Assembly (NCBI RefSeq): GCF_000505545.1
Contig: NZ_AYTB01000008.1
Location: forward strand, 496,001 to 560,000
Source: Kurthia huakuii LAM0618
GTDB taxonomy: Bacteria; Bacillota; Bacilli; Bacillales_A; Planococcaceae
DNA length: 64,000 nt
Direction of reading: 5' to 3'
Part shown: one piece after another, positions 26,238 to 35,357 of the stretch
Layout: each line of letters starts with the position of its first letter
Position numbering within the stretch: the first letter of the stretch is position 1
Notes under the pieces: generated by a model
Told to the model about the DNA's origin: nothing
Database searches by the model: none
What the model saw: the letters and a program-made list of their open reading frames with translations, nothing else
Position numbers and translations under genes: made by a program

Positions 26238-27218
26238 TTATTTTTCGTCTTGTTGTGAATCATCCATTTTACTTAATGATGTGCGCATCGATGTGTCTGC
26301 TTGGATATTCTGATAATTCATATAATCCATAACACCCATATTCCCTTGTTTAAATGCTTCTGCTAATGCGAGTGGTACTTCTGCTTCTGCTTCGACTACT
26401 TTCGCCTTCATTTCTTGAACGCGCGCAATCATTTCCTGCTCGCTTGCAACAGCCATCGCGCGACGTTCTTCTGCTTTTGCCTGTGCAATATTTTTATCTG
26501 CCTGTGCTTGTTCAATTTGTAATTCAGCACCAATATTTTTACCAATATCGACATCCGCAATATCAATCGATAAAATTTCGAATGCTGTACCAGAGTCTAA
26601 ACCTTTCGATAACACAGTTTGTGAAATCATGTCAGGGTTTTCAAGTACTTCCGTGTGATGTTTGGCACTACCAATTGTTGAGACAATCCCTTCACCTACA
26701 CGCGCGATAATGGTTTCTTCACCTGCACCACCAACTAAACGATCAATATTTGCACGAACTGTAATACGCGCCTTTGCCTTTACTTCAATCCCGTTCATTG
26801 CTACACCCGAAATAAATGGTGTTTCAATAACCTTTGGATTTACAGACATTTGAACCGCCTCTAAAACGTCACGTCCTGCTAAATCAATCGCCGCACAACG
26901 TTCAAATGTTAAATCAATATTTGCACGATGCGCTGCAATTAATGCATTCACAACACGATCGACATTACCGCCAGCTAAATAGTGACTTTCAAGTTGGTTG
27001 ATTGTTACTTCAATCCCTGCCTTATGCGCCTTAATTAACGGGTTTACGACGCGCGATGGAATAACTCGGCGCAAACGCATACCAATTAATGTAAAAATAC
27101 TAACTTTAACACCAGCTGCTAGTGCTGAAATCCATAATGCAACTGGTACAAATGTAAATAATAAAACCAGTACGACAAAAACGACCACGATTGCAATAAT
27201 TGTTCCGATTGATATCAT
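26238..27218 (-). CDS. floA: Flotillin-like protein FloA
   Basis: A 326-residue UPF0365 flotillin. An N-terminal hydrophobic hairpin (about 5-50) anchors it in the membrane, followed by the SPFH/PHB-like domain (about 60-220) and a helical region rich in Ala, Glu and Gln (about 225-305, [19 protein letters not shown]) for oligomerisation. FloA organises functional membrane microdomains. The start ATG at 27218 follows AAGGGG. It is paired with nfeD 24 bases upstream, the standard arrangement, under a sigma-W-like promoter. Confidence 0.93.
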   Translation of the reverse strand: MISIGTIIAIVVVFVVLVLLFTFVPVALWISALAAGVKVSIFTLIGMRLRRVIPSRVVNPLIKAHKAGIEVTINQLESHYLAGGNVDRVVNALIAAHRANIDLTFERCAAIDLAGRDVLEAVQMSVNPKVIETPFISGVAMNGIEVKAKARITVRANIDRLVGGAGEETIIARVGEGIVSTIGSAKHHTEVLENPDMISQTVLSKGLDSGTAFEILSIDIADVDIGKNIGAELQIEQAQADKNIAQAKAEERRAMAVASEQEMIARVQEMKAKVVEAEAEVPLALAEAFKQGNMGVMDYMNYQNIQADTSMRTSLSKMDDSQQDEK

Positions 27219-27242
27219 CTTTTCCCCTTCTTCCTCTATTAT

Positions 27243-27941
27243 TTATTCTTTTGCACGCACAACGATACGCACACCTTCAACTGCAATAATCACAACCTCT
27301 GTGTTAGCGCCGATAAATCCTCCCTCGGTCACAACATCAAGTCGCTCCTCTCCATACATCGCCGTACCTGATGGTCGCAACGGTGTAGAAGTGATTGCAA
27401 CTTTCCCTAAAAGTTCCGTACGGTTGACATTCGACACATAGCCCTTTTCCGTATCAGTCGCATCGGATAAAACCATCTTGTTAAAGACATTGAGTTTTTT
27501 ACCGAAAAATTTCATCATAATCACCATTCCTACTACTGCGACGATAAGTGCAGTTAAAATTGAATACAGCATATACGGCGCATACGGTGCAATCGACATT
27601 AAACTCATAATAATGAGTGCAAAACCTATACTGCCGACAATCCCTCCAGGTACAATAAGCTCGAAAGCTAATAAAAACAGCCCGAGAATCAACATCATTA
27701 CTGCAAGCGCTGTCAAACTTCCTTCTACATAAAAAATACCGTAAACAAAGCCAATTGCTAATAGGTGCACGATAATCGGTGCGATGCCACTTGCTGAGAA
27801 CAGTGATAACACGAGACTAAGGCTAGCAATGCACAAAATAACAGTAATAATAAGTGGGTGCGCGAGTGACCATGTTGCAGCCGACTCAGGTGTACATCCG
27901 CTAAGCAATAGCACACTTCCGACTAAGGCCAATTGTTTCAC
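27243..27941 (-). CDS. Short NfeD-like membrane protein with lipobox
   Basis: 232 residues. A signal peptide with lipobox LLSGC (Cys16) is followed within ten residues by four or five membrane helices (about 25-145) and a C-terminal OB-fold NfeD domain (about 165-230). The ClpP-class protease domain that long NfeD proteins such as B. subtilis YqeZ carry between signal and membrane part is absent, so this is a short form that still keeps an export signal. NfeD proteins act with flotillins in stomatin operons, as here with floA. The start is GTG at 27941 with AAAGGGTGAT upstream. First gene of the operon. Confidence 0.87.
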   Translation of the reverse strand: MKQLALVGSVLLLSGCTPESAATWSLAHPLIITVILCIASLSLVLSLFSASGIAPIIVHLLAIGFVYGIFYVEGSLTALAVMMLILGLFLLAFELIVPGGIVGSIGFALIIMSLMSIAPYAPYMLYSILTALIVAVVGMVIMMKFFGKKLNVFNKMVLSDATDTEKGYVSNVNRTELLGKVAITSTPLRPSGTAMYGEERLDVVTEGGFIGANTEVVIIAVEGVRIVVRAKE

Positions 27942-27977
27942 TTTTTATCACCCTTTCGTTGCTGTGCTTACTTTATC

Positions 27978-28003
27978 TACGGATTTATGCAAGAAAAGTT
28001 TCA
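27978..28003 (-). promoter_or_regulatory. Sigma-W-type promoter of nfeD-floA
   Basis: Minus strand TGAAAC (28003-27998), 16-base spacer, CGTA (27981-27978), a perfect match to the B. subtilis sigma-W consensus. The B. subtilis yqeZ-floA operon is known to be sigma-W controlled. Confidence 0.75.
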
Positions 28004-28009
28004 AAATAT

Positions 28010-29992
28010 TTAAATTCTTTTAGAATAGCGAAGGGCCTGTACAGACAAACGCACAAGAATAACGGAACTTAAAAATAACCCAACAAATGCAGCAGTGTTT
28101 AAATACACCGCATACATCCCATTAATAAACTGGGCAATTGCGAGTAACGCTACCGAAATAAAACCAAATGTGACAGCGACGGTTAATAAAATTAACAGCG
28201 ATAGCCAATGCGAGATAAATGTCGCATTTTTCGCGTCGGCAAAAATATTTGCCTTAACCGTCATTTCACCACGTTCAAAATTTTGCACGATTTGATCTAC
28301 ACGACGTGGTATATCACGCAATTGAGGCATTAATAAAATCATTTCTTGTACCGCTGTTGTTTTGAGTTCATCAAATGTCACAGCTTGTGCTAAGTCTTCT
28401 TTATTTTCAATTGAAAAGCGCTTCGCTTCATTAAAGATATCATACTGCGGATTGACTGAACTCAGCGTACCATCTATCGTAATCAATGCGCGTAACGCCA
28501 TACTAACCATAGGATATAACTTTAACTCGTGACTCTTCATAATATCAAATAAGCGCTGTACTAATGTTTCGGTCGAAATTTTATCCATATATTGAATGCT
28601 AATGAGTAATTGACTTAAATCTTGTTCTAAGCTTGCACGGTTTTTTAAATTACCATCTGTCACTAAATTTTCAAGACCTTGCGCCATAATTTTCACATCA
28701 TTACGTGCAATACCTATTAATAGCGTACGGAGCCCTCGATTTTGTAGCGGTCCAATACGTCCTGCCGCACCAAAGTCCAAAAATACCGGTTCCCCAGTAT
28801 CCTCCATAACATACACATTTCCCGGATGTGGGTCTGCATGAAACACACCCGCAACAAGCAATTGTTCTAGGAATGCTCCATATAGTTCACTCAGTACTTG
28901 CTGTTGCTCTATACCACGTTGTTTCAGTAATGGTGCTGATTTTGTAATCGGCACACCTTTCATATATTCCATCACTAAAATTTTACGATTTGATAGCTCT
29001 GGATATACTTTTGGAATACGCACCTTATGACCTGAGTTTTTTAACGCATTCGTAATTTGTTCCATGTTACGACGTTCAATATCAAAATTAATTTCTTCGC
29101 GTAAGCCATTCGCAAAACCTGTTGCTAATTGATAAAACCCTAAATTTTCTGCCCAAGTTGACTCTTCTTCCAACCACATTGCAAAGTGCAACAGAATGTC
29201 CAAATCTTTATTCATAATGCGTGTCACATCCGAACGCAACACTTTCACAACAACTTCTTCATTTGTCTCTCGCAACTGTGCGCGGTGCACTTGACCAATC
29301 GACCCTGCTGCAAATGGCTGTTCAGCAAAATATTTAAAATAAACGCTTGGGTCCTCGCCGAACTCGCGGCGAATAATTTGTTGCACTTCATCCGTCGGCA
29401 TCGGTCGAACATTTTGCTGTAATTTTGAAAATTCTTCAATAAAAACCGGTGGTAAAATATCTTTTCTCGTTGATAATACTTGCCCAAATTTAATAAAAAT
29501 GCCGCCCGTTTCTTCCAAAATATTGCGTAATACAACCGCGATATAACGATCATTTTCATAAGAGCGTTTATACTGTAGTGCTTTCCCTATCCCTTGTTTA
29601 AAGGCAATGCGAAACACTTGTGCAAGACGGCGCTTACGATAATAATTGCTACGAATTTTTAATAAGGCATTTTCTTGATTTGCTTGAAAATCACTTTCTT
29701 GCTTCGGGTCAAACAACTCAAAAATCAAATAAAAGAGCATGGCAATCAAGAGCATGCTACCGAACCAAACGAGTGTACCAATATTCGACACTTGCTGAAG
29801 CACATCTTGATTCAAATAATTTGTATGACGAAAATAAGAATACCAAAAAACAAATGTTGTAAGCACAACACTTAAAACTGCTGATAAAACTAGTTTTATC
29901 ATATTCAATTTTGTCCCCATCAAACGCCCACTTAAAAAATAAATAAAGACACCCATCACAACAAGTTGTAAAATTAGAATAATGATATTCAA
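28010..29992 (-). CDS. UbiB/ABC1-family atypical protein kinase
   Basis: About 660 residues. Three N-terminal membrane helices (about 2-90) precede the ABC1 kinase-like domain: KFGQ motif (168-171), Ala/Gly-rich loop AAGSIGQVH (228-236), catalytic HADPHPGN (385-392) and DFG (406-408). Two membrane helices end the protein (about 590-655). Family members (UbiB, COQ8) support isoprenoid quinone synthesis or lipid transport; the role in Gram-positives is not settled. The frame opens with GTG at 30001, but this overlaps AAGGAGG; a TTG at 29992 is 8 bases from it. An ATG in another frame also lies close to that ribosome binding site but yields only a short frame. It is not in the B. subtilis gene order. 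Confidence 0.87.
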   Translation of the reverse strand: MNIIILILQLVVMGVFIYFLSGRLMGTKLNMIKLVLSAVLSVVLTTFVFWYSYFRHTNYLNQDVLQQVSNIGTLVWFGSMLLIAMLFYLIFELFDPKQESDFQANQENALLKIRSNYYRKRRLAQVFRIAFKQGIGKALQYKRSYENDRYIAVVLRNILEETGGIFIKFGQVLSTRKDILPPVFIEEFSKLQQNVRPMPTDEVQQIIRREFGEDPSVYFKYFAEQPFAAGSIGQVHRAQLRETNEEVVVKVLRSDVTRIMNKDLDILLHFAMWLEEESTWAENLGFYQLATGFANGLREEINFDIERRNMEQITNALKNSGHKVRIPKVYPELSNRKILVMEYMKGVPITKSAPLLKQRGIEQQQVLSELYGAFLEQLLVAGVFHADPHPGNVYVMEDTGEPVFLDFGAAGRIGPLQNRGLRTLLIGIARNDVKIMAQGLENLVTDGNLKNRASLEQDLSQLLISIQYMDKISTETLVQRLFDIMKSHELKLYPMVSMALRALITIDGTLSSVNPQYDIFNEAKRFSIENKEDLAQAVTFDELKTTAVQEMILLMPQLRDIPRRVDQIVQNFERGEMTVKANIFADAKNATFISHWLSLLILLTVAVTFGFISVALLAIAQFINGMYAVYLNTAAFVGLFLSSVILVRLSVQALRYSKRI

Positions 29993-30069
29993 ACATAGCA
30001 CCTCCTTCTCTACTCTTTAAGCATACAATCCTTTCCAAAAAAAGTCGCATATCTTGCTAAAAAAATAAC

Positions 30070-30096
30070 AAGAGACTAGTCAAAAGCTAGTCTCTT
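30070..30096 (-). terminator. Second hairpin between rpsU and the ubiB-like gene
   Basis: AAGAGACTAG/CTAGTCTCTT, perfect 10-bp stem, 7-base loop; on the minus strand followed by GTTATTTTTTT. A tandem terminator or a leader attenuator for the downstream gene. Confidence 0.6.
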
Positions 30097-30140
30097 CCCA
30101 TTCAACACTATATCTACATCACATATTTATCAAACAAAAA

Positions 30141-30167
30141 AGACCTGAAGAATAAATCTTCAGGTCT
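30141..30167 (-). terminator. Terminator of rpsU
   Basis: Minus strand AGACCTGAAGA, 5-base loop, TCTTCAGGTCT then T6; perfect 11-bp stem. Confidence 0.92.
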
Positions 30168-30237
30168 CATTCATTTGCAATTTGTTAAATCATGATAGTG
30201 CGTGTTTATGAACGTAGGGATTGTCTAGGAATGGAAA

Positions 30238-30411
30238 TTACCACTTACGTTTACGAGCAGCTTCTGATTTCTTTTTGCGTTTTACGCTAGGTTTTTCATA
30301 AAATTCGCGTTTTCTTACCTCTTGAATAGTACCGCTTTTAGAAACAGTACGTTTGAAGCGACGAAGAGCATCTTCAAGCGATTCGTTTTTTCTAACGACA
30401 GTTTTTGTCAT
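30238..30411 (-). CDS. rpsU: 30S ribosomal protein S21
   Basis: 57 residues, the exact family length: [21 protein letters not shown] at the start and a Lys/Arg-rich tail ([14 protein letters not shown]). S21 sits near the anti-Shine-Dalgarno region of 16S rRNA and helps initiation. A longer frame from 30444 exists, but the ATG at 30411 has GGAGGGAGGG upstream. It is monocistronic here; the yqeY gene that usually follows it is missing. Confidence 0.96.
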   Translation of the reverse strand: MTKTVVRKNESLEDALRRFKRTVSKSGTIQEVRKREFYEKPSVKRKKKSEAARKRKW

Positions 30412-30486
30412 CTCTTTTCCCTCCCTCCGAACACACATCAACACAACATGATACTGTTATATGTTCATATCGTTGTGTACTAAAAA

Positions 30487-30515
30487 ATTATAACAGATAA
30501 TATTTATGCGGTCAA
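30487..30515 (-). promoter_or_regulatory. Promoter of rpsU
   Basis: Minus strand -35 TTGACC (30515-30510), 17-base spacer ending TGT, -10 TATAAT (30492-30487). Confidence 0.85.
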
Positions 30516-30554
30516 TAGATATTGAAAAATTTTAGTCGAATAATAATTTTCTTA

Positions 30555-31223
30555 TTAGTAGTCTGATTCTGCAGCTAAACCTTGCATAATTTTCACACCA
30601 GAGCTTGCGCCAATACGCGTTGCACCTGCCTCGATCATCGCCTTTAAATCCTCTAACGAACGAACACCACCTGATGCTTTTACACCAAGGTCTGGCCCTA
30701 CTGTGCTACGCATTAATGCGACATCTGTTGGCGTTGCACCGCCCGTAGAAAATCCTGTTGACGTTTTCACATAATCAACACCTGCTTCTACTGCTAATTC
30801 ACAAGCTTTTACTTTTTCAGCATCTGTTAATAAACATGTTTCAATAATAACTTTTACAAGCGTACCATTCGCTGCTTCTACAACCGCTTTCATATCATGT
30901 AACACCGCTTCGTACTCAGCACCTTTTAATGCACCAATGTTTAATACCATATCGATTTCGCCAGCACCTTTAGCAATCGCATCTTTTGTTTCAAATGCTT
31001 TTACTTCAGATGTACTTGCTCCTAATGGGAAGCCGATTACCGTACATACTTTTGAAACAGCACCCGCTAATTCGCTCGCAGCTGTTTCAATCCATGTAGG
31101 ATTTACACAAACAGAAGCAAAATCATATTGTTTTGCTTCTGCGCATAAAGCGATAATTTGCTCTTTTGTTGCTTCTGGTTTTAATAATGTATGATCAATA
31201 TATGATGCATAATTTTCAGTCAT
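30555..31223 (-). CDS. deoC: Deoxyribose-phosphate aldolase
   Basis: A 222-residue class I aldolase that cleaves 2-deoxyribose 5-phosphate to glyceraldehyde 3-phosphate and acetaldehyde in nucleoside catabolism. The Schiff-base lysine is in [10 protein letters not shown] (K153); the proton-relay Asp is in EIDMVLNIG (D91); KASGGVRSL and the C-terminal GASSG phosphate site are present. The start ATG at 31223 follows AAGGAGAG. It is a single gene; the other deo genes (pdp, nupC, deoR) are not adjacent. Confidence 0.95.
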   Translation of the reverse strand: MTENYASYIDHTLLKPEATKEQIIALCAEAKQYDFASVCVNPTWIETAASELAGAVSKVCTVIGFPLGASTSEVKAFETKDAIAKGAGEIDMVLNIGALKGAEYEAVLHDMKAVVEAANGTLVKVIIETCLLTDAEKVKACELAVEAGVDYVKTSTGFSTGGATPTDVALMRSTVGPDLGVKASGGVRSLEDLKAMIEAGATRIGASSGVKIMQGLAAESDY

Positions 31224-31354
31224 GAAAAACTCTCCTTTAATTTAAGTTGTCCGTACCTCTCATTAGGATAGCATGATGGGACATAAATAGAAAGTATTTC
31301 TAAAATAATGCCCCGTAGAATCGACTTAAAACACATGAATGGTAACAAAAAAAA

Positions 31355-31376
31355 GAATTGCATGACGATGCAATTC
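31355..31376. terminator. Terminator after the amidase-like gene
   Basis: GAATTGCAT, loop GACG, ATGCAATTC; on the minus strand followed by eight T. Confidence 0.9.
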
Positions 31377-31385
31377 CTTTTCAGC

Positions 31386-32237
31386 TTATTTAGCTATCGG
31401 AATGCCATTAGACACCCACTTAGCAAGTTCATGGATATAACGATCATTCGCTAATTTTTTATCATCATTCACATTTGTTAAAAACCCTAGTTGCAATGAA
31501 ATAACGGGCATTGTTGTGAAATTAAACAATGCTAAATCGTCGCGATAAAAATGACCGTCAGAAAAAATTTTATCTTCTTTGGCTACAGCACGCAAAATAC
31601 GCTCTGCCTGTTTTTTGCTCGTATGATAGCGTTTTTTTGATACAGCTTCTTTCGTTGGACTCATAACATAAAATCCTCGCTGATAATTTTTGCCTCCATC
31701 AGCATGCAGTGAAATAACTAATGCTGCGTGTTGTTTATTAGCAAATGTTGCACGCTGTCTATTTGAGAGATCCACATCATGCTTTGTGCGCGTTAAAACT
31801 ACTTTATAGCCCTTCTTTTCAAGTTGGTGGCGCAGTTCTTTTGCAAACATCATCGTCACGCGATATTCTTTTTGATGCGTTAAAACCCCACTAGCACTTG
31901 CTAGTTGCTTAGCACTACGCTCTGTAGATTTAGATGACACACGCTCCATCGATAAATTTTTAACTTCCTGATGACTCGGGTCTAACACAATGACGGGCTT
32001 CACTTTTTTCTTTGGTGTTTTTGTTGCCTTTTTCTTAGGTTCTTCTTTTACAACAGGTATTTTTTGTGGCTTTGGTGCCGGTTGTATCACAATAGGTTCT
32101 TGTTTTGGTTGCTCGTTAATAGATACACCGTTTTCGAGTGCGGCCAGCGAGTTGCTTAAAGCTGGACGTTGTAACACACTGATAAGCACCGGTATAATAA
32201 TAGCGATTATGATAAGAGTGATTCGCAGTTTTTGCAC
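31386..32237 (-). CDS. N-acetylmuramoyl-L-alanine amidase fold protein (Amidase_3)
   Basis: About 283 residues: an N-terminal membrane anchor (about 5-23), a Pro/Lys-rich linker (35-82), and an extracellular Amidase_3 domain (85-280). Zinc ligands are kept: H89 (LDPSH), E124 (THQKEYRV) and H178 (SLHAD). The catalytic Glu of the family, in the motif V-E-x-GF-L-N, is replaced by Gln (Q249 in ISLQLGFLTN), so hydrolase activity is doubtful. It may be a wall-binding or regulatory relative, as known for mycobacterial CwlM. The GTG at 32237 is better placed after AGGTAGGTGA than the upstream GTG at 32246. Monocistronic between two terminators. Confidence 0.82.
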   Translation of the reverse strand: MQKLRITLIIIAIIIPVLISVLQRPALSNSLAALENGVSINEQPKQEPIVIQPAPKPQKIPVVKEEPKKKATKTPKKKVKPVIVLDPSHQEVKNLSMERVSSKSTERSAKQLASASGVLTHQKEYRVTMMFAKELRHQLEKKGYKVVLTRTKHDVDLSNRQRATFANKQHAALVISLHADGGKNYQRGFYVMSPTKEAVSKKRYHTSKKQAERILRAVAKEDKIFSDGHFYRDDLALFNFTTMPVISLQLGFLTNVNDDKKLANDRYIHELAKWVSNGIPIAK

Positions 32238-32310
32238 AGCTGTCACCTACCTTCTATGTTAAATTATACCTTATTTCTCATCAAAAGAGCGTGTAGACAA
32301 CGCAAACTAA

Positions 32311-32342
32311 AAACAGGAATTGCAGTTAGACAATTCCTGTTT
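32311..32342 (-). terminator. Terminator of the SDR gene
   Basis: AAACAGGAATTG, 8-base loop, CAATTCCTGTTT; minus-strand T tract follows. Confidence 0.9.
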
Positions 32343-32353
32343 ACTATAAACTA

Positions 32354-33154
32354 TTACGCTTGTTGTGTAAAATCATTTAAATCTGAAATCGTTGGGTTAG
32401 CCATATAATGACCGCCTTCTATTTCCAACGTTTGACCCGTCATAAATTTCGATTCATCTGATGCTAAGTAAACAACCGCATAACCGATATCCTCAGCTTC
32501 TCCATTGTATGGTAACGCATTGTATTTTGTAAAAATATCTAACATTTTTTGTGGTAGATTATTTTTTGCTGCTGGCGTCATAATTAATCCTGGTGCTACC
32601 GCGTTACAACGAATATAATCTTTCCCGTACTGCGTTGCAATATATTTTGTTAATTGAACAACGCCGGCTTTCGAAGCACCATATGCTGAGCGAATTTGAT
32701 CTGATGCAAACGCAGCCATAGATGCCGTATTAATAATTGAACCGCCACCTGCTTTTTGCATATAAGGAATAGCGTAACGCGCACCTAATAACACAGAATT
32801 TAAATTAATATTCATAACGCGATGCCATTCATCTAAATCAATATTCACAACATCCAAATCTTTTTGTGGATTTGTTACACCTACGTTATTATACAGTACG
32901 TTTAATTGGCCGTATGTGTCGACCGTGAATTCAATAGCTTCTTTAATTGATTGTTCCTCTGCTGCATTTAAAAAGACCGCAGTCGCTTCAAATCCCTGCT
33001 CTACTAACTGTGCAGCTATTTCTTTTGCGCCATCAATATTATAATCAGCTAATACAACCTTTGCTCCTTCTTGTGCTAATAATTGTGCTGATGCTAAACC
33101 AATACCTGATGCGGCGCCTGTTACTAATGCTACTTTACTTTCTACGCGACCCAT
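32354..33154 (-). CDS. Short-chain dehydrogenase/reductase
   Basis: A 266-residue classical SDR: NAD(P)-binding TGAASGIG (near residue 13), NNVG (in place of NNAG), active-site Ser in INTASM, catalytic YGASK, and PG motif APGLIMTPAA. An acidic residue at the end of strand 2 (LADYN) suggests NAD(H). The substrate cannot be told; similar proteins are often named glucose or 3-oxoacyl dehydrogenases without proof. The ATG at 33154 follows GAGGAGG with an 8-base gap; an earlier GTG is too close. It is alone between two terminators and outside the conserved operons. Confidence 0.85.
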   Translation of the reverse strand: MGRVESKVALVTGAASGIGLASAQLLAQEGAKVVLADYNIDGAKEIAAQLVEQGFEATAVFLNAAEEQSIKEAIEFTVDTYGQLNVLYNNVGVTNPQKDLDVVNIDLDEWHRVMNINLNSVLLGARYAIPYMQKAGGGSIINTASMAAFASDQIRSAYGASKAGVVQLTKYIATQYGKDYIRCNAVAPGLIMTPAAKNNLPQKMLDIFTKYNALPYNGEAEDIGYAVVYLASDESKFMTGQTLEIEGGHYMANPTISDLNDFTQQA

Positions 33155-33215
33155 TGACACAACCTCCTCTTATTTTCAATAATATTTTAACATTAAAGTA
33201 TTATTCAGCAAAATA

Positions 33216-33245
33216 AAAAGCCTCTCGAAAAATCGAGAAGCTTTT
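33216..33245 (-). terminator. Terminator of the dnaJ-prmA-rsmE-mtaB operon
   Basis: Minus strand AAAAGCTTCTCG, loop, CGAGAGGCTTTTT; one mismatch in a 12-bp stem; directly after mtaB. Confidence 0.85.
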
Positions 33246-33247
33246 CG

Positions 33248-34591
33248 TTATAGTTCAGCAGGCTCATCGTCCATCACACGTACAAATTGCCCTGTAGAAA
33301 TCGGGTAACCTGATTGCGTTACTTTTACTTTCACAATTTGCCCAATCATATCTGGAGTACCTTCAAAAGCTACTTTCATATAATTAGCTGTATGCCCTAA
33401 AAGCATACCTGCATGTTCTTCGCCATCTTTAACAATTTCTTCTGGAATAACTTCCAACACATCATATTCAAAACGACTAGCATATTGTTTCGCAAGTTGA
33501 TCATTTAATGATAATAAGCGATGTACACGGTCATTTTTAACTGCTTCATCTACTTGATCTTCCATGCGTGCTGCCGGTGTACCTGTACGTTTTGAGAACG
33601 GGAAGACATGTAGTTCCGCAAATTCATAATCACGAATAAAGTTATATGTCTCCATAAACTCTTCTTCGGTTTCACCTGGGAAGCCTACAATAACATCTGA
33701 TGTAATTGCTAAATCTGGCAATACTTCTTTCAATTGTTGTAAACGATTGCCGAAAAATTCCATCGTATACTTACGGCGCATACGTTTTAGCACTGTATCC
33801 GAACCCGCTTGAATTGGAATATGCAAATGGTTAACGATAATTTTTGAATTGCGTAATACATCCATTACTTCATCGGTAATTTGAGAAGCCTCAATCGATG
33901 AAATACGCAGACGTTTTAGCCCTTTAACATTCGTTTCAAGGTCACGAAGTAACATCGCCAAATTATAATCTTTTAAATCTTGGCCATATCCACCTGTGTG
34001 AATTCCTGTTAAAACAATTTCTTTATATCCTGCATCTACAAGTTGTTGTGCTTGCTTCACAACTTGTTCAGGATCTCGTGAACGCATTAAGCCACGCGCC
34101 CAAGGAATAATACAAAATGTACAGAAATTATTACAGCCTTCTTGGATTTTTAATGAAGCACGCGTACGGTCTGTAAAGTATGGTACATCTAACTCTTCAT
34201 AAACACGATTTTTCATAATATTACGTACCGCATTGATTGGTTGACGTTCTTCTTTATAATCTTCAATTAACCCTAATAATTTTTGACGATCCTGTGTACC
34301 AACAACAATATCGACACCTGGAATCGCCATAATTTCTGCTGGCGATGTTTGTGCATAACAACCTGTTACACAAATAACGGCATCTGGATTTTTACGAACA
34401 GCTCGACGAATGACTTGACGACTTTTTTTATCGCCACTATTTGTTACTGTACATGTATTAATGACATATACATCCGATTGATGATCAAAATCTGTACGTT
34501 CATAACCATCCTCTTTAAATAATTGCCAAATTGCTTCTGTTTCGTAATGATTTACTTTACAACCTAATGTGTGAAAAGCCACTTTAGACAA
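33248..34591 (-). CDS. mtaB: tRNA t6A37 methylthiotransferase MtaB
   Basis: A radical-SAM enzyme that turns t6A37 into ms2t6A37 in tRNAs reading ANN codons. In 447 residues: N-terminal MTTase domain with cluster cysteines C11, C47 and C78; radical-SAM motif C153-x3-C157-x2-C160 (CNNFCTFC); C-terminal TRAM domain (about 380-447). The start is TTG at 34591 behind GAGGTG; the resulting N-terminus MSKVAFHTLGCKVN fits B. subtilis YqeV. Last gene of the dnaJ-prmA-rsmE-mtaB unit, with 21 bases to rsmE. Confidence 0.94.
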   Translation of the reverse strand: MSKVAFHTLGCKVNHYETEAIWQLFKEDGYERTDFDHQSDVYVINTCTVTNSGDKKSRQVIRRAVRKNPDAVICVTGCYAQTSPAEIMAIPGVDIVVGTQDRQKLLGLIEDYKEERQPINAVRNIMKNRVYEELDVPYFTDRTRASLKIQEGCNNFCTFCIIPWARGLMRSRDPEQVVKQAQQLVDAGYKEIVLTGIHTGGYGQDLKDYNLAMLLRDLETNVKGLKRLRISSIEASQITDEVMDVLRNSKIIVNHLHIPIQAGSDTVLKRMRRKYTMEFFGNRLQQLKEVLPDLAITSDVIVGFPGETEEEFMETYNFIRDYEFAELHVFPFSKRTGTPAARMEDQVDEAVKNDRVHRLLSLNDQLAKQYASRFEYDVLEVIPEEIVKDGEEHAGMLLGHTANYMKVAFEGTPDMIGQIVKVKVTQSGYPISTGQFVRVMDDEPAEL

Positions 34592-34612
34592 GGCTTCGAC
34601 ACCTCTTTCTTA

Positions 34613-35353
34613 TCATTCAAATTCATATGAAATCGCAGATAACATATAAAGCGGAGCTGTTTCTGCGCGCAAAATTCTTGGTCCTAGTGAAGTAGTAATA
34701 ACGCCCGCTTCACGAAGTTTTTCAGTCTCATTACGAGCAATACCGCCTTCTGGTCCAAAAATAACTAACATCGACTTACAATCATAAACCTTTTTCAGCT
34801 TATCGACAAGTCGCGTACGTTCTTCTGCTTTTGCATCTTCTTCATCCGCTACAAATACAACATCATAATTTGCACATGATTTGACAAGTTGTGCAAAAGA
34901 AATTGCCGGCAATACGTTCGGGATATGCGTCCGATGTGATTGTTCTGCTGCTTCTTTTGCGATTTTTTGCAAACGTTCTATTTTTTTCGTCCCTTTTTTT
35001 TCGTCCCATTTCACAATTGAACGGGCTGCTTCAAATGGTTGCATTGCATACATACCTAGCTCTGTCCCTTTTTGGACAATCAAATCTAATTTATCACCTT
35101 TTGGCAATCCACAAGCAATTGTTACATGAATAGGTAACTCCGGAGAAGAAATTGTACGACCGGTTTGGCGAACGATAACCGCTTGTTCATCAAAACTTGC
35201 AATCGTACAAATATGGGCAATTTCTTCACATTCAACAATAATGATTTCGTCACCTTCGCGCATACGCATAACTTTTGTTATATGGCGTGCATCATTACCC
35301 TTTATCGAGACAACATCCTCTTTAAATCGTTGTTCTGTAAAATATCGTTGCAT
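34613..35353 (-). CDS. rsmE: 16S rRNA (uracil(1498)-N(3))-methyltransferase RsmE
   Basis: A 246-residue SPOUT methyltransferase. An N-terminal PUA-like domain (1-70, MQRYFTEQ...HITKVMRMREGD) binds RNA; the trefoil-knot SAM site is VIFGPEGGIARNE and LGPRILRAETA. It methylates U1498 of 16S rRNA. A longer frame from 35380 runs into prmA; the ATG at 35353, 4 bases after the prmA stop, has GGAG upstream and is chosen. Order prmA-rsmE-mtaB equals yqeT-yqeU-yqeV. Confidence 0.95.
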   Translation of the reverse strand: MQRYFTEQRFKEDVVSIKGNDARHITKVMRMREGDEIIIVECEEIAHICTIASFDEQAVIVRQTGRTISSPELPIHVTIACGLPKGDKLDLIVQKGTELGMYAMQPFEAARSIVKWDEKKGTKKIERLQKIAKEAAEQSHRTHIPNVLPAISFAQLVKSCANYDVVFVADEEDAKAEERTRLVDKLKKVYDCKSMLVIFGPEGGIARNETEKLREAGVITTSLGPRILRAETAPLYMLSAISYEFE

Positions 35354-35357
35354 CGCG

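Noticed and set aside
29757-30050. Cysteine-rich frame whose internal ATG is next to the strong AAGGAGG before the ubiB-like gene
   Set aside because: It is fully contained in the 5' part of the ubiB-like gene, has no family resemblance, and the TTG at 29992 uses the same ribosome binding site with better spacing.
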